Shown here piece after piece: positions 15,216 through 24,259 of a DNA stretch of 48,583 nucleotides. How positions within the stretch are numbered: the stretch's first letter is position 1; each line of letters begins with the position of its first letter. The DNA comes from Saccharofermentans sp. GTDB lineage: Bacteria; Bacillota; Clostridia; Saccharofermentanales; Saccharofermentanaceae. Both the position numbers and the translations under genes were made by a program. Below the pieces are notes generated by a model. It saw only the letters and a program-made list of their open reading frames with translations. It was not told the origin of the DNA and made no database searches. The stretch spans positions 1 through 48,583 of the forward strand of contig JAIKWL010000008.1 in NCBI GenBank assembly GCA_024684815.1, written 5' to 3'.

Positions 15216-16338
15216 GACCTAACACCTCCCACCTTTTGTAAGAAGAAGCTATCTCAGGTTCCAAAGTTACTTCCGGTGTGGTCTTATAGCTTGGCATAAG
15301 CCAGTAAAGTGCCGGACGGCGTGACTTTATCTCCGCAAGCAGCGGACGGAAACTTCCGGAATATTGCGGTGAGATAACAAGAATAAAATCATTCCTGTCG
15401 GTGTTAACAGTATGCTTTTCGAGTATTTCCTCGAACGGTACGACGGGCTTGTTAAGATCTATCCTCGCGAGCATTATGGCGCGTTCCTCGAATTTTGCAG
15501 CTCCGGATTCAATTCCGGATATTGCCGGCATACCGGTGATGTGGTCACGGCCGTTAGTATAGATGGAAGCCGGAATGCCCATCTCAGCGAGATCTGAAAG
15601 ATATGTATAAGCCAGACTTATCGACTTTTCGAGCAGAGAAGTGGAACGTCTCTGATTATAAAAATCGAGATTAACAAATATGTGCACCTTCTGCGCACAG
15701 GTCGAAGCATCCTGATTGACCATCAGTTCACCGGTACGGGCACTTGCTTTCCAGTTTATGATCTTCATTGGGTCACCCGGTGCATATTCCCTGATCCCCG
15801 CAAGCGTGAACGGATCGGTAAGCATCGTGCGGCGGCACTGAAGCTCACTTTGTGTTATGGAATTCAAAAGCTTCATCTCACCGGCATCAATTACTTCCGG
15901 CAGTACGACAAGGAATGAATCGCTTTCAAAATCCTTAACAAAACGTTCTGTAAGAAGGAGATCCGATGTTGTGATGCCGACTCTTGAGAATACAAAATAA
16001 CCGCGCTTGGTACACTTGGCCTTGATGCGCCTTGTATGCTTGGAAAACGGCTTCATGGTAAGCATGTCTTCGCGGTATAAATGATCTGAAGACGATGTGT
16101 TCATCATGTCGTAGAATTTGATCTCACGAGGCGACTCGAACTTAAGGATGATGAACGGAAGAGGAAGCCGCTTTTTGTTCTCGGCAACTTCAATCAGCTC
16201 GACATCTTCTCCGAAGTTTGCAATGTTTTTGGAGAAGTCGACCTTAAGGTTCAGATCATCGAGCGCGTGAAGCCTGTAGTAGACTGTCTCTACTATAAAC
16301 AACACGGCAAATACAATGATGAGCACTACAAGTTTCAT
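15208..16338 (-). CDS. DUF58 protein
   Basis: A 376-residue protein with one N-terminal membrane helix (about 3-20) and a DUF58 domain marked by IREYAPGDPMKIINWKASAR near residue 185. A vWA-like region follows (VHIFVNLDFYNQ...LLEKSISLAYTYL). DUF58 proteins are almost always partnered with a MoxR ATPase, as here, and are thought to be assembled or activated by it. It lies 19 bases after the MoxR gene and overlaps the next gene. Confidence 0.88.
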   Translation of the reverse strand: MKLVVLIIVFAVLFIVETVYYRLHALDDLNLKVDFSKNIANFGEDVELIEVAENKKRLPLPFIILKFESPREIKFYDMMNTSSSDHLYREDMLTMKPFSKHTRRIKAKCTKRGYFVFSRVGITTSDLLLTERFVKDFESDSFLVVLPEVIDAGEMKLLNSITQSELQCRRTMLTDPFTLAGIREYAPGDPMKIINWKASARTGELMVNQDASTCAQKVHIFVNLDFYNQRRSTSLLEKSISLAYTYLSDLAEMGIPASIYTNGRDHITGMPAISGIESGAAKFEERAIMLARIDLNKPVVPFEEILEKHTVNTDRNDFILVISPQYSGSFRPLLAEIKSRRPALYWLMPSYKTTPEVTLEPEIASSYKRWEVLGHD

Positions 16339-16357
16339 ATCATGAACCGTTTAAATG

Positions 16358-17323
16358 TTAATTGCTGAAATCCTCTGTAGGACAGGGAACGCTGTCAAGG
16401 ATACCTGTGATGATGGCTGCAGCCGTATCGCGCTTTGACATGAACTTTCCGTCAGAAGCGGCAAAACGCTGTGAGCGCAATGTCATACGGTGAGCAAGAA
16501 CAGGCACGGCAAGTTCCTTGAAGTCATCAGGAACACAGTTAGTCCTGCCGCGAACGAATGCCAGAGCCTTTGCGGCTGATACGAACGCAAGGAGCGCACG
16601 CGGACTTGCACCGACTGAGATATCGGGAGACTGTCTTGTTGCCTCAGCGATCCTTGCAGCATAGTCATAGAGGAGATCTGATACATAGATCTTCTTTGCC
16701 TGATCCTGCATCGCAAAGATCTCCTCTTTGGATGTAACGGGAGCAAGGCTTGTAAGAGGATCCTCAACTGCAAATCTCTTAAGGATCGATATGCTCTCAT
16801 CATGTGAAGGATAGTCCATCTTTATCATCATCAGGAAACGGTCCAGCTGTGCTTCAGGAAGCGGGAATGTTCCCTGGGATTCCACCGGGTTCTGTGTTGC
16901 GATGACGAGGAACGGAGGATCGAGTTTTCTTGTCTGTCCGTCGACAGTAACCTGCTTTTCCTCCATGCACTCCAGAAGGCTTGACTGGGTCCTTGCTGTG
17001 GCGCGGTTGATCTCATCCGCGAGAAGGATATTTGTAAAGAGCGGACCCTGGCGGAACACAAATGCGTTTGCCTGGCGGTCAAAATAGTTGATTCCCGTCA
17101 GATCAGAAGGCAGAAGATCGATCGTAAACTGAACACGCTTGAAGTCGAGATCAAGTGACTGTGCAAGAGATCTTGCAGTCTTCGTCTTTCCCGTGCCGGG
17201 AACATCCTCAAGAAGAACATGTCCACCGGCAAGAAGCGCTACGAGCAGGAGTTCTATCTGCTTGTCCTTGCCGACGATGACTTTGTTAACATTACCGATC
17301 AGTTTCTCAGAAAAAGAATTCAT
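16358..17323 (-). CDS. MoxR-type AAA+ ATPase
   Basis: About 321 residues from ATG 17323, which has AAAGGA upstream; a GTG at 17344 is an alternative without a ribosome site. Walker A LLEDVPGTGKTKTA, Walker B ILLADEINRATA, sensor 1 IATQNPVE and a C-terminal lid with SPRALLAFVSAAKALAFVRGR are all present. MoxR ATPases act as chaperones for vWA-domain proteins; here the DUF58 product is the natural client. First gene of a minus-strand run reaching at least to the DUF4129-like gene. Confidence 0.92.
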   Translation of the reverse strand: MNSFSEKLIGNVNKVIVGKDKQIELLLVALLAGGHVLLEDVPGTGKTKTARSLAQSLDLDFKRVQFTIDLLPSDLTGINYFDRQANAFVFRQGPLFTNILLADEINRATARTQSSLLECMEEKQVTVDGQTRKLDPPFLVIATQNPVESQGTFPLPEAQLDRFLMMIKMDYPSHDESISILKRFAVEDPLTSLAPVTSKEEIFAMQDQAKKIYVSDLLYDYAARIAEATRQSPDISVGASPRALLAFVSAAKALAFVRGRTNCVPDDFKELAVPVLAHRMTLRSQRFAASDGKFMSKRDTAAAIITGILDSVPCPTEDFSN

Positions 17324-17384
17324 ATGAATTATCCTTTCCGGCACATATAACAGCTGACAATGTGCGCGCCATATTCTTCAGATA

Positions 17385-17413
17385 AGTATACTATTTCCTG
17401 CTGTCCGTGATAA
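17385..17413 (-). promoter_or_regulatory. Probable promoter of the MoxR operon
   Basis: On the minus strand TTATCA (17413-17408), 17-base spacer, TATACT (17390-17385). The -35 box is weak. It lies about 60 bases upstream of the chosen start. Confidence 0.45.
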
Positions 17414-17472
17414 CGGGGACAAATTATGGTTTGGAAATATTTAAATCCAAAAAAATATCAATGCGTCAGATA

Positions 17473-19308
17473 TCAGACTTCAATATACGCGCCGGCCTGA
17501 GCCTTCCACATGGCTTCGTATTTGCCGTGAAGAGTAAGAAGCTGCTCGTGATTGCCTTCCTCGACGATCTTTCCGTTCTCGAGCATAAAGATATGATCTG
17601 CAAGGCGCGTCGTCGACAGACGGTGCGATATAAAGATGACAGTCTTATCTCCTGTTGCCTTGAGCATTGCATGATTAAGCTGGTATTCGGCAATCGGATC
17701 TAATGCACTCGAAGGCTCATCCAGGATCATGAGACCGGCATCCTTGTAGAACACTCTCGATATCGCCAGTTTCTGCGCCTCGCCCCCCGACAGATTGATA
17801 CCGTTATCATCAAATTCGGTAGTGAGCATTGAATCAAGTTTGTTATCAAGACCTGTCACACGTTCATAAAGACCGCTGTCCTTAAGAGATGATATGATCT
17901 TTTCCTCCTGCGAATCATCTGTAGGACCGAGGACCACATTCTCGCGGATCGAACCGGCGAAGATATTGAAATCCTGGAAGACCGCACCGATCGAATCACG
18001 GTAGGATTCAAGATCATATTTCCGGACGTCGACACCGTCAGATGATATCGTTCCTGAAACCGGATCGTACAGTCTCATAAGAAGTTTAACGAGCGTCGTC
18101 TTGCCCGCACCGTTATATCCGACAAGAGCGATCTTTCTTCCGGGCTTAATAAAGAGATTCATATTGTCAATGACATTGGGTGTCCCGGATGAATAAGCGA
18201 ACGATACGTCCTTCAGATCGATCCTCTTTGCATCCTTGCCTGCTTTTTCATCGCCTTCGGATACTATCTTTGACTTTGTATCCATGAAGTCGCGGATCTT
18301 CTGGATATAAAGGCTGGTCTCACATGATGCGGGATATGTCTCGGTAAAGACATTCATGCTGTGCTTAAGCCTTCCGAACGAGTTGTACAGAATGGCAAGT
18401 GTACTGATGGATATGTTCTTCGTAACAACGACCATAAGGATCAGATATGTGATATAGAGCGTGTCGCAGATAAAGAAATTGGCGATGTGCTGCCGCATAA
18501 ACTCTATAAGGAAACGCTTCCTTGCATACTTCTTATCAACTTCAATGATCTCTTCGGAAGCCTTGTCAAACCTGTCGTACATGATGCCGGCAACATCAGG
18601 GTTCATCCTGATCTCCTTGGCATAGTCATTGAGATAGAAGATCCTCTCGATATATGTTCTCTTGCGCTCGGACGGATTCCTTTCTATCCTTGCCTTGTAA
18701 TTGACCTTGATGAACTTCTGATTGAATATGTAACTCAGCACAAAAGATGCAATGACAAAAAGGATCGAGGGCTTGTCTTTCACTATGAAGTAGATGCCGT
18801 TTGAGATAAAAGCCGTAAGACCGCTTAGGACATTTATTATGATCCCTTCGACCTTGTCTATCTGTTTGTCGACTTCCGACAGCGCGAGGACCTGTGAATT
18901 ATAAAACTCCGGATCATCGTAGCAGGCAAGATCGACCTTTGAGGCTTTCTCGTACAGCATGAGCTTGATCTTTTCCTTGACCTTCGGACGCTCTTTTTCC
19001 ATGATGTAATCGCCCGAAAATACCGTGAACAGCATTCCGAGCGTGATGGCAACCGCAATGATCATGATGACCGGGAAAACCCGGTCAAACGGATAACCTT
19101 TCTCGGCTGCTTCAAGCACATATCCGATTCCGACCGTGTGCTCGAAGAAGATCGATAACTGTCCTCTTATGGCATCGAGTGCCGGTATTATTACGAATGA
19201 AGGTGATGCTTTTATCATCAGTTTCAGAAGATAGAGATTATTCTTCAAAACGACAGAAAGAGGCTGCTTGATCTTCTTATTATCAAGGTTATTTTGGTCC
19301 TTGCTCAC
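17473..19308 (-). CDS. ABC exporter half-transporter, second subunit of a heterodimer
   Basis: A 611-residue fused membrane/ATPase protein. Six membrane helices occupy the first ~330 residues. The nucleotide-binding domain has Walker A GYNGAGKTTL, Q-loop AVFQDFNIF, signature LSGGEAQKLAISR, Walker B LMILDEPSSALDP and H-loop FISHRLSTTR, all intact. GTG start at 19308 overlaps the upstream stop as GTGA, with a perfect AGGAGGTGATC ribosome site, so coupling with the first subunit is certain. Families with this layout export peptides, lipids or drugs; the substrate is unknown. Confidence 0.9.
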   Translation of the reverse strand: MSKDQNNLDNKKIKQPLSVVLKNNLYLLKLMIKASPSFVIIPALDAIRGQLSIFFEHTVGIGYVLEAAEKGYPFDRVFPVIMIIAVAITLGMLFTVFSGDYIMEKERPKVKEKIKLMLYEKASKVDLACYDDPEFYNSQVLALSEVDKQIDKVEGIIINVLSGLTAFISNGIYFIVKDKPSILFVIASFVLSYIFNQKFIKVNYKARIERNPSERKRTYIERIFYLNDYAKEIRMNPDVAGIMYDRFDKASEEIIEVDKKYARKRFLIEFMRQHIANFFICDTLYITYLILMVVVTKNISISTLAILYNSFGRLKHSMNVFTETYPASCETSLYIQKIRDFMDTKSKIVSEGDEKAGKDAKRIDLKDVSFAYSSGTPNVIDNMNLFIKPGRKIALVGYNGAGKTTLVKLLMRLYDPVSGTISSDGVDVRKYDLESYRDSIGAVFQDFNIFAGSIRENVVLGPTDDSQEEKIISSLKDSGLYERVTGLDNKLDSMLTTEFDDNGINLSGGEAQKLAISRVFYKDAGLMILDEPSSALDPIAEYQLNHAMLKATGDKTVIFISHRLSTTRLADHIFMLENGKIVEEGNHEQLLTLHGKYEAMWKAQAGAYIEV

Positions 19309-21137
19309 AAGATCACCTCCTCTTCGTTTTCTATCGCGAGATAATTCATCGCCTGGCGCTTATACATCTCATAGTAGCTGCCTTTGAGTGCGATCAGTTC
19401 CCTGTGTGTGCCTTCCTCGATCAGGCGTCCTCCCTCGAGAAGAAGAACACGGTCACAGTTCTTAACTGATGAAAGACGGTGGGAGATAAAGAGCATAGTG
19501 TGATCCTTACCTTCCCTGATGATGTTCTTGAAAAGTTCAAACTCCGCGATCGGGTCAAGAGCGCTTGAAGGCTCGTCAAAGATCTTTACGGGAGAAGGCT
19601 TTGCAAAGGTCCTTGCGGCGGCAAGTTTCTGGTTCTGTCCGCCTGACAGGATGATGCCGTCCTCATTGAACTCTTTTGTCATCATTGAATCTATCCCGCC
19701 GGGGAGCTCTTCGATCTTATCCAGTATGCCGGTCCTTGCAAGGCTCGATCTTACGATCTCATCATCGTTCTCCATATGCCTTCCCATCAGGACGTTCTCT
19801 TTGACAGTCATGCCGAAGATCTTAAAGTCCTGGAAGGTTGTGGCAAACAGTTCACGGTATGCCCTGAGATCATACTCGCGGATATCCGTTCCGTTTAAGA
19901 AGATCGCACCTGAAGTCGGATCGTAAAGCCTTAAGAGCAGCTTTATTATCGTCGTTTTCCCCGCTCCGTTATGACCTACAAGCGCAACAGCTTCATCCTT
20001 GTTTATCTTAAATGACAGATCCTTTATCGTCTCCTCATCCTTATATGAGAAAGAGACATTCCTGAATTCAAGCGTCCTGAACTCATCCGGAATGATACCC
20101 TTCTGATCTTCAGGTATCTTTTCCTCATACTCGAGAAAACCTCTGAGATTATTAATGAACAATCCGTTCTTGATAAGCTTTGTGATATCCTCGAACAGCC
20201 TTATCAGGATCCATGTTGCAGCCACCATAAGGCTCGTCATTATCGTTAACTGGGCAAGCGATATCGTTCCTGCGACCTGCTTTTTGTAATAGGCATAGAT
20301 AAGCACGCCTTCAAACATGACAGTGAAGGTGAAGGTTATCCTCAGCACATTAAGGCTCATATTCGGGAAAGCATACTTGACCGCGGTCTTAACGATCTCC
20401 GCAGTTGCTTCGCCGTAGCGGCGCTTTAATATATCGAAAACCTTGCTGAGCCTTATCTCCTTTGCACCGTCAGGAAGATACATCATACGGTTTACATAAT
20501 TCAGCACCTTATTGTTCGGAGCCTGTTCGCGGTAACGCTTGAGTTCATATTTACTCTTTAAGTTACCGAAAACAAAGTTTCCCACTATCGGTGAGAGAAT
20601 GAAGATAACGGAAAGCTTATCGATATCGAACATCAGCTTGAAGACGAACACGGAAGCAACGGTTCCTATTATCGCTCCGTTAAAGCTCTTTACGATCTCC
20701 ATCACCTTATCTGCCGAGCCGTCGATCGCCATAGTGTATTTGTTGTAAAACTCAGGATCTTCATAGCATCTGAGCTCTACATTTCTTGCTTTTGCGAAGA
20801 TCTTTTTGTAGATACCGTTATGAAGCTTTGTCCCTTCGATCGTGAAAGTAACCTGCTGTGTGTATGCATCGTAGATCTTCAGTAAGGATAAAACCACTGC
20901 GCTTATGCATATGAAAGAAAGGATCGGCTTTAGGCCGTCACCCCTGTCCAGAGCCTCGATTATTATCCTCAGGAAATAACCGTCAAAGAATACCCATTCG
21001 GCATAGCCTATGAGCATGCAGAAAAACGCCCCGGTCACCGCAGGCCTGCTGAACGATCCGGCAAGTTTTACCGCGTATACATCATTCTTTAATGTCTGCC
21101 ATAAAGACAGTTTTTCCTTATTCTTTTCCTTACCCAT
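19305..21137 (-). CDS. ABC exporter half-transporter, first subunit of a heterodimer
   Basis: A 610-residue fused transporter. Six membrane helices are followed by Walker A GHNGAGKTTI, Q-loop TTFQDFKIF, signature LSGGQNQKLAAART, Walker B PVKIFDEPSSALDP and H-loop FISHRLSS. Both partners keep the catalytic Glu, so neither ATP site is obviously dead. It starts at ATG 21137 with GGGGA close upstream. It is the first gene of the pair. Confidence 0.9.
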   Translation of the reverse strand: MGKEKNKEKLSLWQTLKNDVYAVKLAGSFSRPAVTGAFFCMLIGYAEWVFFDGYFLRIIIEALDRGDGLKPILSFICISAVVLSLLKIYDAYTQQVTFTIEGTKLHNGIYKKIFAKARNVELRCYEDPEFYNKYTMAIDGSADKVMEIVKSFNGAIIGTVASVFVFKLMFDIDKLSVIFILSPIVGNFVFGNLKSKYELKRYREQAPNNKVLNYVNRMMYLPDGAKEIRLSKVFDILKRRYGEATAEIVKTAVKYAFPNMSLNVLRITFTFTVMFEGVLIYAYYKKQVAGTISLAQLTIMTSLMVAATWILIRLFEDITKLIKNGLFINNLRGFLEYEEKIPEDQKGIIPDEFRTLEFRNVSFSYKDEETIKDLSFKINKDEAVALVGHNGAGKTTIIKLLLRLYDPTSGAIFLNGTDIREYDLRAYRELFATTFQDFKIFGMTVKENVLMGRHMENDDEIVRSSLARTGILDKIEELPGGIDSMMTKEFNEDGIILSGGQNQKLAAARTFAKPSPVKIFDEPSSALDPIAEFELFKNIIREGKDHTMLFISHRLSSVKNCDRVLLLEGGRLIEEGTHRELIALKGSYYEMYKRQAMNYLAIENEEEVIL

Positions 21138-21226
21138 AAATCCCCGTAAAACAAAAACAGCAGAATTGAATCAGAGCATTATTACATAACTCTGCCCGTA
21201 AAACAATCTGAATTTTTGAGAGTAGG

Positions 21227-21775
21227 TTACAGATCCTTATACATCAGTATCTCGTCGTGATAAGTTCCGTCATCAAATCGGAGTGCGTTATGCCTTACTC
21301 CGGTCTCGATAAAACCGCATTTCTTATATGCTGCGATCGCCTGTTCATTCTCTGATACAACTTCAAGATCCATCTGGCTCCAGCCCACTTGCCCTGCAAG
21401 TTCTGTCATGTATCCGATCATGGCCTGACCAATGCCCAGACCCCAGTATTCCTTATACAGAGCGATCGCCATGGAACATCGGTGGGTGATCTTTCTCTTA
21501 TCGCCGATACCGTTGACGCTTCCGTTTCCGGCCACCTTGCCGTCGACTGTTGCTAGCATCATAACAGCATACGGGTTTTCGAGCAGGCTTCCCAATATCT
21601 CCTTCTCTTTTTCCAAGGTGAAGTTTACTTCATCCGGATAACGCAGAAGGAATTCCGTCTCCTCTGATGTCTTTTTCATGTATTCGATCATCTCACCGGC
21701 ATATTCGGGCGAGTTGGGTTTCAATATACATCTGCGACCATCCTTAAGGATGATCTCTCTTTCTTCAAACTTCAT
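21227..21775 (-). CDS. GNAT N-acetyltransferase
   Basis: About 182 residues from ATG 21775, preceded by GGGGA; the open frame continues into the CNB gene but has no better start. A full GNAT domain is visible: VAGNGSVNGI strand, CSMAIALYKEYWGLGIGQAMI acetyl-CoA loop, and NEQAIAAYKKCGF. It resembles the RimJ/RimL or spermidine-type group that modifies amines or protein N-termini. It starts 16 bases after the CNB gene stop and is probably co-transcribed with it. Confidence 0.85.
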   Translation of the reverse strand: MKFEEREIILKDGRRCILKPNSPEYAGEMIEYMKKTSEETEFLLRYPDEVNFTLEKEKEILGSLLENPYAVMMLATVDGKVAGNGSVNGIGDKRKITHRCSMAIALYKEYWGLGIGQAMIGYMTELAGQVGWSQMDLEVVSENEQAIAAYKKCGFIETGVRHNALRFDDGTYHDEILMYKDL

Positions 21776-21791
21776 TTTTGTATCCCCGGTA

Positions 21792-22697
21792 TCAGTTGTA
21801 ATTTGCGGTGATCTGCTTGCAGAGATCGACAAAGTCCACGGTGAGCTTTCTTAAGCGGTATGAGAAATAGCGGACTATCATATCAACCTTGATCGGACAG
21901 GATTTGATAATAGATTCCAGATCTTCCTTGTAGACAAATTCCACATATGTGTCATCTGATTCAGCGACTGCAGTACAATTCCTCGGTTCATCAGTCAGCA
22001 TGCCCATCTCTCCGAAGAAAGATACCTCTGTAAGATCCTTGATCTTTGTCTGATCAGGCGTGCCGTAGTTATTATATAATCCGACATTTCCGCCGCGTAC
22101 TATGCACAGGCAGTTATCGTCCTGTCCCTCTTCAAAGATAACAGCTCCGTTCTCGAACGCACCTATCCTTCCGGGACCTTCATCAGTTATCTCCTCAAAT
22201 GCCTTTTTGATCATTGCCGGACTCGGCTCATTGATCACAGGCTTTTCGGACTGGTACTGGGCTGAATGTTTCTTTATCTTGAAGAACAGGATCTTATTCT
22301 TCTTTTCAGCCTCTGCTTCACGTGTCTCTTTAAGCAGAGCCTTGGCATCGTTGTAATCTCTGACCATGGTCTTCACCTTATTGCCAAGGTGCTCGACGAA
22401 CTTGATCACTTCTTCGGGATTTTCCGCAAAGTACGTATCAAGAGAATCCTCTCCGACCTCCATAACACGGACACTGCACTCGGCAACCACTGTTGCGCTT
22501 CTCGGGTATTTCTCGATCACGGCCATCTCGCCGAAATACTCACCCGCCTTGAGAACAGCTATCCTGAACTGCTCTTTCTTTCCGTAATCAGAATAAACAC
22601 CGACATTTCCGTCCAGGAGCCGGAAGAAGCTGTTACCGATATCACCTTCTCTGATTATCACTTCACCACTGCTGAATGACTTCTCCGCTAAACCCAT
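21792..22697 (-). CDS. Second protein with two cyclic-nucleotide-binding domains
   Basis: A 301-residue paralogue of the protein at 1588-2496 with the same two-domain layout. Cassettes are YFGEMAVIEKYPRSATVVAE and FFGEMGMLTDEPRNCTAVAE, both with the Glu and Arg needed to bind a cyclic phosphate. The linker is Lys-rich and differs from the other copy. The endings are similar (CPIKVDMIVRYFSYRLRKLT). No output domain. A GNAT gene follows 16 bases later, which might be its effector. Ribosome site AAGGAAG; a TATAAT box (22740-22735, minus) lies just upstream. Confidence 0.85.
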   Translation of the reverse strand: MGLAEKSFSSGEVIIREGDIGNSFFRLLDGNVGVYSDYGKKEQFRIAVLKAGEYFGEMAVIEKYPRSATVVAECSVRVMEVGEDSLDTYFAENPEEVIKFVEHLGNKVKTMVRDYNDAKALLKETREAEAEKKNKILFFKIKKHSAQYQSEKPVINEPSPAMIKKAFEEITDEGPGRIGAFENGAVIFEEGQDDNCLCIVRGGNVGLYNNYGTPDQTKIKDLTEVSFFGEMGMLTDEPRNCTAVAESDDTYVEFVYKEDLESIIKSCPIKVDMIVRYFSYRLRKLTVDFVDLCKQITANYN

Positions 22698-22734
22698 AAT
22701 GTTTACTTCCTTTCCGAAAAGATCATATGTATTA

Positions 22735-22740
22735 ATTATA
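22735..22740 (-). promoter_or_regulatory. Possible -10 box of the CNB/GNAT operon
   Basis: TATAAT on the minus strand, 38 bases before the start codon. No convincing -35 box is present at the right distance. Confidence 0.35.
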
Positions 22741-22793
22741 TATCCTCAAACAGCAATCGACTATGTCCGCTCCGGAATTTTTTGCAGGAAAAA

Positions 22794-24242
22794 TCATCCG
22801 AGACTGAAATTCCTGAACACGGCTGTCCCGCCGTATCTTTCAGTGGAAAAGCATGAGAGCGCGAATCTGGCTCCGGTAAAATGGTCAAGCCTGAACCTCA
22901 GTTTGTGAGGTGTCCCTATCTGCTTGTATCCGTTATCAGTCTGAATGAAACACGTAGCCTCATCTTTTGTGAAATCACATTCTACACTGACCGTAAGGCT
23001 GCTTCCTGCAATCGCTTCCTTTGCTTCCTCAATGCCGGATTCTTCAGAAAGATCCCATGCGCCGCCCGTACTTATATTTCTCAGCATTACGGCATATAGC
23101 CTGCCGTTCTCCTTCTTTACTCCCGCAAAAGCATAATCGCCCTGAAATGCCGAAAGACCGGCTATATCCCCGTCATTAAGTTCACAAGCATCCACCGTCA
23201 CAGATGCCCTGCTGACCGGACCTTCGATCTTTTGTGTAAGTGTATTTTTTGCATGGAAGATATTTCCGGAAATCTTATCTGTCGTTATATGAAATCCTTT
23301 GTCAAATCTTATCAGGTCCGTATCAGGCTCATGATTAAACTGCCAGAATTCCTTATGCCCGTTATCAAAGTCATCGCTTCCGCAAAGACCTGAAAGCTCT
23401 GCTTCCTCCACTATATTCTCCTCATCGAAAACAGGTCTTCCTTCCTTCCATTCAAAAGGTACAACTACAGGAAGTCTTCCGATCGCACCGCTGTCCTGGA
23501 ACATTATCAGGTGGTCACCTTCAGGACCTTTCACGATACCGCCCTGTGCTATTCCGGAATCTCTAATACCGAGATCGTTATCAAAGATATCGCAGCCGGT
23601 AAACTCTCCTTCAAGGCTGTCAGCAACATACATAGCTTCCACTCTTCTCCATCTGTCACGCAGGGAATGGATCATGAAAAGATAATATCTGCCGCAGATC
23701 TTATATATGTGCGAGCCTTCAAGTCCTAACATCGGATTGCCGGTGTCATCTGCTATCACGCGGTCAAGTCCTCCCTCTTCGGGGCCTGTCATATCATAAT
23801 CTAATTCCGTCAGGTGAATATCGGTATTGCCATATACAAGATATGCTTTCCCATCATCAAAAAGAAGAGAAAGGTCATGGTAAAAACCTTTTATTTCACT
23901 GCGTTTCCACGGACCTTTAAGATCAGATGATCTGTAAAGGTATGTCTTGTTCATATCATTCGAGGAGAAAGCGACATAAAAGATCCCTTCATGAAATCTC
24001 AGTGTGGGCGCCCACATTCCTTTTCCGTAAATATATCCGTCACCTTCAAGTCTCTGATCCGGAGTGCTCTCAAGTCTTTCAAAAACATAGGAATAGTGTT
24101 CCCATCTCCTTAAATCCTCAGATCTTAATATCTCCCCTCCGGGGAAGAAATGCATTGTCGTTGTGATCAGATAATAGTATCCGTCGTGAAATATCACATC
24201 CGGATCAGGTATATCCATGTTGAAATGATAACAAGTACTCAT
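22794..24242 (-). CDS. Glycoside hydrolase family 43 enzyme (beta-xylosidase/arabinofuranosidase type)
   Basis: A 482-residue enzyme without a signal peptide, so probably cytoplasmic. A five-bladed propeller (about 1-285) carries the GH43 catalytic set: base in IPDPD (Asp13), pKa modulator in YHDLSLLFDD (Asp123) and acid in GLEGSH (Glu175). The C-terminal ~190 residues are a beta-sandwich as in GH43 xylosidases with a C2 domain. It would clip xylose or arabinose from short oligosaccharides. It starts 17 bases after the GH127 gene, which points to joint breakdown of arabinose-containing plant glycans. Confidence 0.9.
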   Translation of the reverse strand: MSTCYHFNMDIPDPDVIFHDGYYYLITTTMHFFPGGEILRSEDLRRWEHYSYVFERLESTPDQRLEGDGYIYGKGMWAPTLRFHEGIFYVAFSSNDMNKTYLYRSSDLKGPWKRSEIKGFYHDLSLLFDDGKAYLVYGNTDIHLTELDYDMTGPEEGGLDRVIADDTGNPMLGLEGSHIYKICGRYYLFMIHSLRDRWRRVEAMYVADSLEGEFTGCDIFDNDLGIRDSGIAQGGIVKGPEGDHLIMFQDSGAIGRLPVVVPFEWKEGRPVFDEENIVEEAELSGLCGSDDFDNGHKEFWQFNHEPDTDLIRFDKGFHITTDKISGNIFHAKNTLTQKIEGPVSRASVTVDACELNDGDIAGLSAFQGDYAFAGVKKENGRLYAVMLRNISTGGAWDLSEESGIEEAKEAIAGSSLTVSVECDFTKDEATCFIQTDNGYKQIGTPHKLRFRLDHFTGARFALSCFSTERYGGTAVFRNFSLG

Positions 24243-24259
24243 TTTCCGCTCCGCTTACG

